Shown here piece by piece: positions 41,655 to 49,845 of a DNA stretch of 64,000 bases. Made by a program: the position numbers and the translations under genes. A model generated the notes under the pieces. The model made no database searches. It was not told the DNA's origin and saw nothing but the letters and a program-made list of their open reading frames with translations. Positions within the stretch are counted from its first letter, which is position 1. Each line of letters opens with the position of its first letter. Source of the stretch: Paenibacillus thermotolerans (GTDB taxonomy: Bacteria > Bacillota > Bacilli > Paenibacillales > YIM-B00363); contig NZ_JAQZSG010000002.1 in the NCBI RefSeq assembly GCF_028745515.1, positions 62,001 through 126,000 of the forward strand. Direction: 5' to 3'.

Positions 41655-42490
41655 TGCGTAAGGCAGGCAAGCTTGCGGCCGAAGTGCTGCTGTTCGTTGT
41701 TGCGCTCGCATTCCTCTCTCCGATTTACCTGATGCTGGTCAATTCGTTCAAAAATCGGGCGGAGCTGTACGAGAACGCGCTGGCGTTACCTTCTTCGTTC
41801 AGCTTTGATTACTATGTTCAGGCCGCCCAGAAAATGAATTTCTTTACCGCGCTGGGCAACTCGCTTTATGTAACGATCGTTTCGGTCGTTATTGTCGTCA
41901 TGTTGTCGTCCATGACGGCATGGATGCTGGTAAGAACGGATAACCGGCTGAGCCGGATCATCTTTTTGACGTTCGTGTCGACGATGCTGATCCCGTTCCA
42001 GACGCTGATGATGCCGCTAATGCAGGTGATGGACTGGATTCGGGACAATCTGCACATTCCGATGCTGAACACGCACGAGGGCTTGATTTATATGAATATA
42101 GGCTTTCACGCCAGCATGGCGGTATTTTTGTACCACGGCTTTATCAAATCGGTGCCGGTCGCCTTGGAGGAAGCGGCGACGCTGGACGGCTGTACGAAGT
42201 TCGGCGTCTTCTGGCGAATCGTGTTTCCGATGTTAAAGACCATTACGATTACTATTGCGATTTTGGACGTCATTGCGATGTGGAACGATTACTTGCTTCC
42301 GTCGCTTACCTTGTCGGATAAAGGGCTTCGCACTATTCCGCTGTCGACGTTCTACTTCTTCGGGGAATTTACGATCGTGTGGAATTTGGCGATGGCCGGA
42401 TTGACGCTGACGATCGTTCCGGTCGTAATATTCTATATGTTTGCACAGAAATACATCGTTAAAGGAATCGCGGCAGGGGCTGTAAAATAA
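41654..42490 (+). CDS. Sugar ABC transporter permease (MalG-type), paralog 1
   Basis: A 278-residue permease with the EAA loop ALEEAATLDGCTKFGVFWRIVFPM. It overlaps its partner by one base (TAATG). It is highly similar to 48982-49818 over the full length. No ATPase follows; the cluster goes directly to the glycosidase. Confidence 0.92.
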   Translation: MRKAGKLAAEVLLFVVALAFLSPIYLMLVNSFKNRAELYENALALPSSFSFDYYVQAAQKMNFFTALGNSLYVTIVSVVIVVMLSSMTAWMLVRTDNRLSRIIFLTFVSTMLIPFQTLMMPLMQVMDWIRDNLHIPMLNTHEGLIYMNIGFHASMAVFLYHGFIKSVPVALEEAATLDGCTKFGVFWRIVFPMLKTITITIAILDVIAMWNDYLLPSLTLSDKGLRTIPLSTFYFFGEFTIVWNLAMAGLTLTIVPVVIFYMFAQKYIVKGIAAGAVK

Positions 42491-42540
42491 CATTTTCGCA
42501 AATATGCTTATCGATAACGGCGCAAGGAGAATGGACTGCA

Positions 42541-44175
42541 ATGAACAAAACATGGTGGAAAGAGGCCGTTGTCTATCAGGTCTATTGGAGGAGCTTTCTG
42601 GACACGGACGGTGACGGGTACGGAGATTTGGAGGGAGTGATCCGCAAGCTTGATTATATCCGCGAGCTCGGCGCGGACGTCGTTTGGCTGAATCCGTGCT
42701 ACGGTTCGCCGGACGTGGATAACGGCTACGACATATCCGATTACCGTTCGATCATGCCGAAGGCGGGTACGATGGATACGTTCGAGCGTCTGCTTCGGGA
42801 GGTTCACGCCCGCGGCATGAAGCTGATTATGGATTTGGTCGTCAACCATACATCGGATCGGCATCCGTGGTTTCTCGAATCCCGTTCGTCAAAGAACAGC
42901 CCGAAACGGGACTATTATATTTGGCGTAAGGAAACGAACAACTGGCGTTCGTATTTTACGCCTTCCGTATGGGAATATGACGAGGCGACGGACGAATATT
43001 ACTTTCACTCCTTCGCCGTGGAGCAGCCGGACCTGAACTGGGCGAATCCGGCCGTGCGCGAAGAAATATACGACATGATGCGGTTTTGGCTCGACAAAGG
43101 GATCGACGGATTCCGGATGGACGTTATCAATTTGCTGGCGAAGCAGGAAGGCTTCCCCGATTCCGCGGACCCGGACCATATTTCGTACCTCGGCAACAAT
43201 CCGGGCATCCATGAGTATTTGCACGAAATGCATGAGAAGGTGCTTAAGCATTACGACATCTTCACGGTAGGCGAAATTCCGTTCGTGACGCCGGAGGACG
43301 GCGTGCTGTATGTCGGCGAAGACCGCGGCGAGCTGAACACGCTGTTCCATTTCGAAGTATGCGATTATATGGCGCATTGGGACTTGCGGCGGTTTCGGGA
43401 TATTCAGCGCCGCTGGTACGACGGCATGTGGGGCAAGGGCTGGAACTCTCAGTTCCTGAATAACCACGACCATACGCGCCTTGTGACACGCTTCGGCAAT
43501 GACAAGGAGTATCGGGTGGAGTGCGCCAAATGCTTCGCCACGATGCTGCATACGCTCCCCGGCATGCCGTATATTTATCAAGGCGAAGAGATCGGCATGA
43601 CCGGCGTCCGGTTCGAGTCGATCGACGATTACAACGATATCGCGATGAAGAACAAATACCGGGAGCTGGTCGGCAACGGCGGGGATCCTCGGGAGGTTTT
43701 CGAGAGTCTGCTTCACCTCGCGAGAGACAACTCCCGCACTCCGATGCAGTGGAATGCGGACGATCAGGCCGGCTTTACGTCGGGCACGCCTTGGATGAAA
43801 GTGAATCCGAACTATCGGGAAATCAACGTTGAACAGGCTCTGACCGATTCGGACTCGGTGTTCTTTTACTACCGTGAGCTGATTCGGCTGCGTAAAGGCA
43901 GCGGCGTCATGGTGTACGGAGACTATGAGCCGATCGCGGAGCTCGACGACCACCCATATATTTATGCATATTATCGGATGCTTGGCGACGAGAAATGGCT
44001 TGTTGTGCTGAACGTGTCGGAGCTGACGATTCCGAACGAGCTTCCGCCGTCCGTGATCGAGAGCTTGGGCGAGACGATCATCGCCAATTATCCGGAGCGC
44101 GGACAGGCGAAAGAGGGCGGGAGAGGATCCGTTCTGCGACCTTATGAGGCTGCCGTCTATCGTGTATATCCGTAA
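42541..44175 (+). CDS. GH13 oligo-1,6-glucosidase-type alpha-glucosidase
   Basis: A 544-residue GH13 enzyme without signal peptide. YWRSFLDTDGDGYGDLEG opens the barrel. The triad is D194 (GFRMDVINL), E245 (VGEIPF) and D310 (NNHDHTR). The residue after the nucleophile is valine (V195), which in studied family members goes with alpha-1,6 linkage specificity, whereas maltases tend to have alanine. It should hydrolyse isomalto-oligosaccharides taken up by the neighbouring importer. AAGGAG precedes the ATG, and a terminator follows 10 nt after the stop. Confidence 0.92.
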   Translation: MNKTWWKEAVVYQVYWRSFLDTDGDGYGDLEGVIRKLDYIRELGADVVWLNPCYGSPDVDNGYDISDYRSIMPKAGTMDTFERLLREVHARGMKLIMDLVVNHTSDRHPWFLESRSSKNSPKRDYYIWRKETNNWRSYFTPSVWEYDEATDEYYFHSFAVEQPDLNWANPAVREEIYDMMRFWLDKGIDGFRMDVINLLAKQEGFPDSADPDHISYLGNNPGIHEYLHEMHEKVLKHYDIFTVGEIPFVTPEDGVLYVGEDRGELNTLFHFEVCDYMAHWDLRRFRDIQRRWYDGMWGKGWNSQFLNNHDHTRLVTRFGNDKEYRVECAKCFATMLHTLPGMPYIYQGEEIGMTGVRFESIDDYNDIAMKNKYRELVGNGGDPREVFESLLHLARDNSRTPMQWNADDQAGFTSGTPWMKVNPNYREINVEQALTDSDSVFFYYRELIRLRKGSGVMVYGDYEPIAELDDHPYIYAYYRMLGDEKWLVVLNVSELTIPNELPPSVIESLGETIIANYPERGQAKEGGRGSVLRPYEAAVYRVYP

Positions 44176-44184
44176 CGAAATCGT

Positions 44185-44220
44185 ACCGCCGGATCGAATA
44201 AGGTCCGGCGGTTTTCATTT
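44185..44220 (+). terminator. Intrinsic terminator after GH13 gene
   Basis: ACCGCCGGA / TCCGGCGGT with a 9-nt loop and TTTTCATTT tail. Confidence 0.85.
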
Positions 44221-44240
44221 AGCCACTTGATGGATACGGG

Positions 44241-44330
44241 GCTTGCTCGGGGTACGGCGGAGGATGTGCGGGTTGCTTGGGTGAACGGTGGTATGTGCGG
44301 CTTGCTCGGGGGTACGGTGGTGGAAGCGGG
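44241..44330. repeat. Three degenerate ~30-nt tandem units
   Basis: Units begin at 44241, 44272 and 44301, each a variant of CTTGCTCGGGGGTACGGTGG followed by a purine-rich run ending TGCGG or GCGGG. GC-rich, no ORF; placed between the GH13 terminator and repeat element A. Confidence 0.6.
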
Positions 44331-44345
44331 TGACATCGAACGACG

Positions 44346-44535
44346 TTAACGGAAGAAAATGTCCGCTAAAACCTAACATTACTGCAAAAACTGCATTTTA
44401 ACGGAACGAAATGACCGCTAATCGGCTAAAAATCGGCCAATTTCGCCGATTTTGGCCAATTAGCGGACATCAGGTTCCGCTAATTAGCCCTTTTTGGCGG
44501 AATTCCCACAATTAGCGGACAACTCGTTCCGTTAA
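44346..44535. repeat. Composite inverted-repeat element, family A, copy 2
   Basis: Units at 44346 and 44398 (TTAACGGAA...CCGCTAA) and inverted units at 44460 and 44512 (TTAGCGGAC...TTCCGYTAA). Starts lie at relative positions 0, 52, 114 and 166, identical to the copy at 3881, while the sequence between units differs. No gene overlaps it. Confidence 0.85.
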
Positions 44536-44585
44536 CAGCAAGAAGGCTGCCGGGGAAGGGTTGCCTTGGGAAAGCCCGCCTAAGC

Positions 44586-44930
44586 ATGACTTCTCGTGAC
44601 AATCCATATCCGCACCAACCTCTTCCGCACCAACCTTTTTGCACCGACCTACTCCGCACCAACTTTTCCGCACCGACCTTTTTCGCACCAACCCTTTTCG
44701 CACTGCCCATATCCCCACCGCCCGTATCCGCAAAGACCTTGACAAGCTATTTGGGAATATTATCGGGCATTTGCCTGGTGGTTACGGTCATAGGCAATTC
44801 CATCGGGTTTCGGCCGTTCGTCGTCGCCGGAATCGGCATCGGCGGGCTAACCGTCATTCCTGCGTGGTTTATTTTCATTGGCGTCCACTTATGGAGAACG
44901 AGAGAGCAAAGCGGGCATGCAGCCCGTTAA
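44586..44930 (+). CDS. Small membrane protein with decayed Pro-rich repeat N terminus
   Basis: A 114-residue ORF. The C-terminal ~65 residues hold two clear membrane helices (YLGILSGICLVVTVIG and a second one ending in FIFIGVHLW), so that part looks genuine. The N-terminal ~50 codons come from a 15-nt tandem repeat (CCGCACCAACCTTTT and variants, 44606-44730) whose copies vary between 14 and 16 nt. The original reading was probably YPHQP repeats, now scrambled by small indels. No good ribosome site is visible. It may be a functional two-helix protein or a decaying gene. Confidence 0.45.
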   Translation: MTSRDNPYPHQPLPHQPFCTDLLRTNFSAPTFFAPTLFALPISPPPVSAKTLTSYLGILSGICLVVTVIGNSIGFRPFVVAGIGIGGLTVIPAWFIFIGVHLWRTREQSGHAAR

Positions 44931-44957
44931 TCCCCACAATTTGGGCGATCAATTGAA

Positions 44958-45050
44958 TTGTATGAACTTCGGACAATAAGGTATTATTAAAACCAAGACT
45001 GCTGTTGTGGTTCTGACCAGGAGCCGCCTGGCCGGTCTTGTTTTTATTTT
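44958..45050 (+). promoter_or_regulatory. Promoter followed by a terminator-like leader before the MATE gene
   Basis: TTGTAT (44958-44963), 18 nt, TATTAT (44982-44987). Transcription would start near 44994 and at once make a hairpin (CCAGG-AGCCG-CCTGG inside an AAGAC/GTCTT outer stem, 44995-45039) followed by TTTTTATTTT. This is either the terminator of the preceding gene or an attenuator of the MATE gene. Confidence 0.5.
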
Positions 45051-45118
45051 CTCGGGATAATCCATAACCGTAACAGGTTGTGGGTTTTCGCTATTATGAT
45101 AGAAAAGAATGTGATACT

Positions 45119-46510
45119 TTGAGTCAGCTGCATGCGGTAAAAGCGCGAACGCACCGTTTATTGGATAAATATTTATCCGGAGCGACGATGGATTACCGGC
45201 AAGTCATCGCCTTGTTTATTCCTATTTTGATAGATCAGGCGTTTATTATCGGATTTAATGTCGCAAACACAGCCATGATCAGCTCGTCTGGAGTGGCGGC
45301 GGTCAGCGCGGTAAGCATTATCGATTCGCTGAATGTGTTTCTTCTCAACGTATTTATCGCCGTGGCGACCGGGGGGACGGTCGTCGTCGCGCAATACAAA
45401 GGGAGCCGCAACGACGCGATGCTGTCCAAAGCGGCAGGCGGCAGTGTCGCTTCGGTTTCCCTGCTTGCGCTCGGCATCGGTCTCTTGGTCGTGCTGCTGC
45501 ATAATCCGGTGCTGAGTCTTCTGTTCGGCAGCGCGTCGCCCGATGTACTCGCCAATGCGAAGATATACTTGATCGGCAGCGGCATATCGTATTTGGGCAT
45601 CGGGATCGAGCAGGCGGTCTGCGGCGTGATGCGGGGAATCGGGAAAAGCCGGGTGGCGCTGGCGCTGTCGCTTATCATGAATCTCCTGTACGTACTGATG
45701 AACATTCTTTTTATTACGATTCTGGATATGGGCGTTTTGGGCATGACGCTAGCTATCAATATCGCGCGGTATGCCGGCGCATTGTGCGCTGTGATTTATC
45801 TGGTGCGAATGGATGTTACGCTTCATTTGCGTTTGCGCCAGCTTTTTCATGTTTCGCTCTCGATGCTTAAAAAAATTATGTACATCGGTCTTCCGTTTGC
45901 CGCCGAGCAGATGTTTTTTAACGGGGGAAAAATGTTGACGCAAGTATTCATCGTCGGCATGGGAACGTACGCCATTGCAACCAACGCGATCGGCGGCACG
46001 ATGGCCCTGCTGTATCAAATTCCCGCGCAGGCATTGTCTCTCACGATCGTGACGGTTGTCGGCCAATGTATCGGGGCGCGCAATATTGACGATGCCCGCA
46101 AGTTCATCAAATCGTTCCTATGGCTGGCGTCGTGGTCGTTCGTATTGATGACGGCGATCCTGTTGCCTCTGTTTCACCCGCTGGTCAGCGTGTTTCATCC
46201 GCCGGCCGAAATCGTCGACGATCTCTTGTGGCTTATGGTGATCAACGCCATAGCCCAAATCCCCTTGTGGGCAATCAGCTTTATTTTGCCCTCCGGACTG
46301 CGGGCGGCCGGGGATTCTCGCTTCACCTCCGTCACGTCGATGCTGACCATGTGGCTGTTCCGGGTAGTGCTCGGATATGTGCTCGGCGTTACGTTGGGGA
46401 TGGGGATCATCGGCGTATGGCTGGCGATGAACTGCGAATGGGGCATTCGAGGCGCGGTGTTCCTATGGCGCTTCCGCGGCAAAAAGTGGTATGAGCACCG
46501 GCTGATTTAG
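45119..46510 (+). CDS. MATE-family efflux transporter
   Basis: A 463-residue protein with 12 predicted helices. QAFIIGFNVANTAMISSSGVAAVSAVSIIDSLN and the second-half repeat QMFFNGGKMLTQVFIVGMGTYAIATNAIGG are the two pseudo-symmetric MATE halves. It exports cationic drugs or metabolites with Na+ or H+. TTG 45119 is preferred; GTG 45080 would also keep the frame, and neither has a strong ribosome site. A terminator-like hairpin in the leader may attenuate expression. Confidence 0.88.
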   Translation: MSQLHAVKARTHRLLDKYLSGATMDYRQVIALFIPILIDQAFIIGFNVANTAMISSSGVAAVSAVSIIDSLNVFLLNVFIAVATGGTVVVAQYKGSRNDAMLSKAAGGSVASVSLLALGIGLLVVLLHNPVLSLLFGSASPDVLANAKIYLIGSGISYLGIGIEQAVCGVMRGIGKSRVALALSLIMNLLYVLMNILFITILDMGVLGMTLAINIARYAGALCAVIYLVRMDVTLHLRLRQLFHVSLSMLKKIMYIGLPFAAEQMFFNGGKMLTQVFIVGMGTYAIATNAIGGTMALLYQIPAQALSLTIVTVVGQCIGARNIDDARKFIKSFLWLASWSFVLMTAILLPLFHPLVSVFHPPAEIVDDLLWLMVINAIAQIPLWAISFILPSGLRAAGDSRFTSVTSMLTMWLFRVVLGYVLGVTLGMGIIGVWLAMNCEWGIRGAVFLWRFRGKKWYEHRLI

Positions 46511-46548
46511 TAAAGAAGGCTTTGGCGGTTATAAACTTATATAGAAGG

Positions 46549-46583
46549 AAGAGGAGGCGTCCGGAGGGGCGTCTTCTTTTTTT
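46549..46583 (+). terminator. Probable intrinsic terminator after MATE gene
   Basis: AGGAGGCGTCC pairs with GGGCGTCTTCTT through several G-U pairs, followed by seven T. Confidence 0.6.
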
Positions 46584-46623
46584 CATAATATAAGAAGGTA
46601 TAGGACGGCACAGCCGTTTCTTC

Positions 46624-46660
46624 TTGTCATAAAGAAAGGAAATATGGTTATCCTAGTAAA
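46624..46660 (+). promoter_or_regulatory. Possible promoter and single LacI half-motif before paralogous cluster
   Basis: TTGTCA (46624-46629) and TTATCC (46648-46653) 18 nt apart, overlapped by CTAGTAAA (46653-46660), which resembles the TTAGTAAA repeats at 39247. Weak. Confidence 0.35.
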
Positions 46661-46733
46661 CGGCATTCAACGAACATAAAGGGTCCGGCGGAAAAGGTTG
46701 CACTCACAAGCACAATACTTAAGGGGGATCATT

Positions 46734-47996
46734 ATGAATAAGGTTAAAAAATTACTCTGTTTACTAATGGTTGCTGCACTGGTTGCGGCGGTGGCGGGCT
46801 GCGCAGGCGGCAAAAACAATAACCAAGCGGCGCCGAACAACCAAGCCGGAACCGCAAAGCTTAAAAAAATTTCAATATTCCAGTCGAAGGTAGAAATTGC
46901 GGAGCAGCTTGAAGCTTTAGCCGGCCAGTATACGCAGGAAACCGGCAATCCGGTCGAGGTATGGGGCTCCGCCGGCGACGCCTATATGACGCAGCTGCAA
47001 GCGAAGCTGGCTGCGGGCGAAGGGCCGTCGATATTTTCGGTAGCATCCGGCTCCGAGGTGGAGAAATTTAAATCGTATTACTACGACATGAGCAATGAAG
47101 ATTACGTGAAAAATATCGCTCCCAATATGGCTCCGACCGTCGACGGGAAAGTCGTGGGCATCCCGTACGGCGTGGAAGGGTTCGGTCTTGTTTACAATAA
47201 AAGCCTTGTCGACCCGAAGAACGTCACGGATCTCGCCTCGTTCACCAAGACGCTGCAGGACTTGAAGGCGCAAGGCAAGAACGGGCTGAGCTTGTCCCAG
47301 GAAGCTTACTTCCTGATCGGCCACATCATCAATACGCCGTTCGCGCTGCAGCCGGACCCGGTCGGCTTCATCGGCAAGCTGAACAAAGGCGAAGTCAAGA
47401 TGGCGGATACGAAGGAATTCCAAGAGTTCGCCAAGTTTATGGAAGCGATCAAGGCGAACACGAACAATCCGATGGAAGTCAAATACGATACCCAGATGGG
47501 CGACTTTGCAACGGGCAAGACCGCTATGGTTCATCAGGGCAACTGGAGCTGGGGCATGCTGGCGGATTTCGGCGATTTGGGCTTCGACGTCGGCATGATG
47601 GCGCTGCCGCTGGCCGGAAACGACAAAATCGCGGTTGGAGTGGCATCCAACTGGGTCATTAACGGCAAGAAGGATGCGGATGAAATTAAGGCGGCGAATG
47701 CGTTCTTGAATTGGCTGGTCACTAGCGATACCGGCAAAAATGCGATCGTGAACGAATTTAAGTTTATTCCGGCCATGACGAATATTGAGGCGAGCGGTCT
47801 CGATCCTCTGTCGCAGGTCGTGTTCGAAGCCACGAGGGACGGGAATACGATCCCGTGGGCGCTCAACTATTTCCCGCAAGGCATTATCATCAACGATTTG
47901 GCCCCCGCCACGCAGCAGTTTTTCTTGGACAAAAGCATGACCGGCGAGCAATTCCTGAAAAATCTTGACGCTGCATGGGCGAAAGGTGCCAAATAA
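46734..47996 (+). CDS. Alpha-glucoside ABC transporter binding lipoprotein, paralog 2
   Basis: A 420-residue protein with lipobox AVAGC and AAGGGGG upstream of ATG 46734. It is collinear with the protein at 39390 over the whole length; differences concentrate in the linker. It begins a second importer cluster whose order is the same except for the enzyme. A fragment of a third homologue lies at 59014. Confidence 0.9.
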   Translation: MNKVKKLLCLLMVAALVAAVAGCAGGKNNNQAAPNNQAGTAKLKKISIFQSKVEIAEQLEALAGQYTQETGNPVEVWGSAGDAYMTQLQAKLAAGEGPSIFSVASGSEVEKFKSYYYDMSNEDYVKNIAPNMAPTVDGKVVGIPYGVEGFGLVYNKSLVDPKNVTDLASFTKTLQDLKAQGKNGLSLSQEAYFLIGHIINTPFALQPDPVGFIGKLNKGEVKMADTKEFQEFAKFMEAIKANTNNPMEVKYDTQMGDFATGKTAMVHQGNWSWGMLADFGDLGFDVGMMALPLAGNDKIAVGVASNWVINGKKDADEIKAANAFLNWLVTSDTGKNAIVNEFKFIPAMTNIEASGLDPLSQVVFEATRDGNTIPWALNYFPQGIIINDLAPATQQFFLDKSMTGEQFLKNLDAAWAKGAK

Positions 47997-48023
47997 ATAG
48001 CTGTCGCCTGCGCGCGAATGATG

Positions 48024-48055
48024 ACGAAAGCCTAACGCTTTTGTTAGGCTTTCGT
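48024..48055 (+). terminator. Hairpin between binding protein and permease genes, paralog 2
   Basis: ACGAAAGCCTAAC / GTTAGGCTTTCGT, 13 bp with a 6-nt loop, then TTCATCTTGCA. Stem and downstream ATCTTGCA are conserved with the copy at 40697; the loop is not. Confidence 0.7.
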
Positions 48056-48106
48056 TTCATCTTGCATCGGCCGCAACCTACATTGACCCCGGGAAGAGGT
48101 AGCGAT

Positions 48107-48982
48107 ATGAACAGAAGAAAAGATAAAGCATGGTATGCGTTATTCGTTTTCCCGCTCGTATTTATTTTTACGACGGTTGTAATCATTCCGTTTGTTATCG
48201 GCATTTACTATTCGTTCATAAACTGGGACGGCATTCCGGGGAACCCCAAGGAATTCGTCGGCTTGGACAACTACACGCTGCTGTTTCAGGACGACCGGTT
48301 TCTGACGTCCGCCGTGCATACGATACAGTTTACGGTGCTGGCGCTCATTCTCGTCAATGTGCTCGGCGTGTTGTTCGCGCTGCTGGTCACGACCGGGCTT
48401 CGGGTAAGCAACGCGGCGCGGACGATGCTCTTTATGCCGAACCTGATCGGGGGACTGATCCTCGGCTATATTTGGCAATTTATTTTTACGGACGCGCTCA
48501 AGTATATCGGCGAGAAGACGGGGATGGTGAACCTGTTTTTCAACTGGCTGCTCAACCCGACCTACGCCTTGTATGCGATGGTCATCGTCTTCGCCTGGCA
48601 GATGGCCGGCTATACGATGGTTATTTATATCGCGGGGATTCAAGGCATTCCCGACGATATGATGGAAGCGGCCAAGGTGGACGGGGCGAATCTGTGGCAA
48701 AGGCTTATAAGAATCATCTTCCCGCTGCTGATGCCGTCGTTCACGATTTGCTTGTTCCTGACGCTCTCGGGCGCTTTCAAAATATTCGACGTCAACTTGT
48801 CCTTGACCAAAGGCGGTCCGAATAACGCGACCGAAATGTTCGCCATGAACATTTTTAATGAAATTTTCGGTTACAGCAATTACGGATACGGTCAGGCCAA
48901 AGCGATCGTGTTCTTCCTGATCGTCGCCGTCATTACGCTGACGCAAGTGACGATCACCAAGAAGCGGGAGGTGCAAATGTAA
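48107..48982 (+). CDS. Sugar ABC transporter permease (MalF-type), paralog 2
   Basis: A 291-residue permease. ATG 48107 with GAAGAGGTAG upstream; the longer open frame begins inside the binding-protein gene and crosses the hairpin. The EAA loop MMEAAKVDGANLWQRLIRIIFPL is nearly identical to that of 40779-41654. Confidence 0.92.
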   Translation: MNRRKDKAWYALFVFPLVFIFTTVVIIPFVIGIYYSFINWDGIPGNPKEFVGLDNYTLLFQDDRFLTSAVHTIQFTVLALILVNVLGVLFALLVTTGLRVSNAARTMLFMPNLIGGLILGYIWQFIFTDALKYIGEKTGMVNLFFNWLLNPTYALYAMVIVFAWQMAGYTMVIYIAGIQGIPDDMMEAAKVDGANLWQRLIRIIFPLLMPSFTICLFLTLSGAFKIFDVNLSLTKGGPNNATEMFAMNIFNEIFGYSNYGYGQAKAIVFFLIVAVITLTQVTITKKREVQM

Positions 48983-49818
48983 TGGTCAGGGCAGGCAAGC
49001 TTGCGGCTGAAGTGCTCATATTTGTTGTGGCGCTTGCGTTCCTTTCTCCGATTTACATTATGCTGGTCAACTCCTTCAAAACGAGGGCGGAGCTATACGA
49101 GAACGCGCTTGCGCTGCCTTCGACACTCAGCTTCGAATTTTATGCCAAGGCGATCGATAAGATGGGATTTTTTACGGCGCTCGGCAACTCGCTGTATGTC
49201 ACGATCGTGACCGCCATATTCGTCGTGCTGCTGTCCTCGATGACGGCTTGGATGCTGGTGCGGGCCGACAATCCGCTCAGCAGAATTATTTTCATGTTGT
49301 TTGTTTCGACGATGCTCATCCCGTTCCAGACGCTGATGATGCCGCTGATGCAGGTGATGGACTGGATTCGCGATAATTTGTACCTGCCCATGCTCAACAC
49401 CCACGAAGGCTTGATCTATATGAACATCGGCTTTCATTCCAGCATGGCGGTGTTTCTTTACCACGGCTTTATCAAATCCGTTCCCGTCGCCCTGGAGGAA
49501 GCCGCGACGCTGGACGGAGCATCGAAATTCGGCGTATTTTGGCGCGTTGTGTTTCCGATGCTGAAGACGATAACGATCACCGTTGTGATTTTGGACGTCA
49601 TCGCAACCTGGAACGACTATTTGCTGCCTTCGCTGTCGTTATCCGATAAAGGCCTGCGCACGATTCCGCTTTCTACGTTCTACTTCTTCGGCGAATTTAC
49701 GATCGTATGGAACTTGGCGATGGCCGGCCTGACGCTGACGGTCATTCCGATCGTCATCTTCTACATGTTTGCGCAGAAGTATATCGTGAAAGGAATCGCG
49801 GCCGGCGCGGTGAAGTGA
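48982..49818 (+). CDS. Sugar ABC transporter permease (MalG-type), paralog 2
   Basis: A 278-residue permease with a one-base TAATG overlap with its partner. EAA loop ALEEAATLDGASKFGVFWRVVFPM. Same length and arrangement as paralog 1, and followed after 27 nt by a debranching-type enzyme in place of the GH13 gene. Confidence 0.92.
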   Translation: MVRAGKLAAEVLIFVVALAFLSPIYIMLVNSFKTRAELYENALALPSTLSFEFYAKAIDKMGFFTALGNSLYVTIVTAIFVVLLSSMTAWMLVRADNPLSRIIFMLFVSTMLIPFQTLMMPLMQVMDWIRDNLYLPMLNTHEGLIYMNIGFHSSMAVFLYHGFIKSVPVALEEAATLDGASKFGVFWRVVFPMLKTITITVVILDVIATWNDYLLPSLSLSDKGLRTIPLSTFYFFGEFTIVWNLAMAGLTLTVIPIVIFYMFAQKYIVKGIAAGAVK

Positions 49819-49845
49819 CCACGTTACATAAGCCGGGGGAAGGGC

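Noticed and set aside
44586-44730. Short CAC-rich repeats as a possible protein-binding array
   Set aside because: Better explained as a degenerate coding repeat (YPHQP-type) since the downstream frame stays open.
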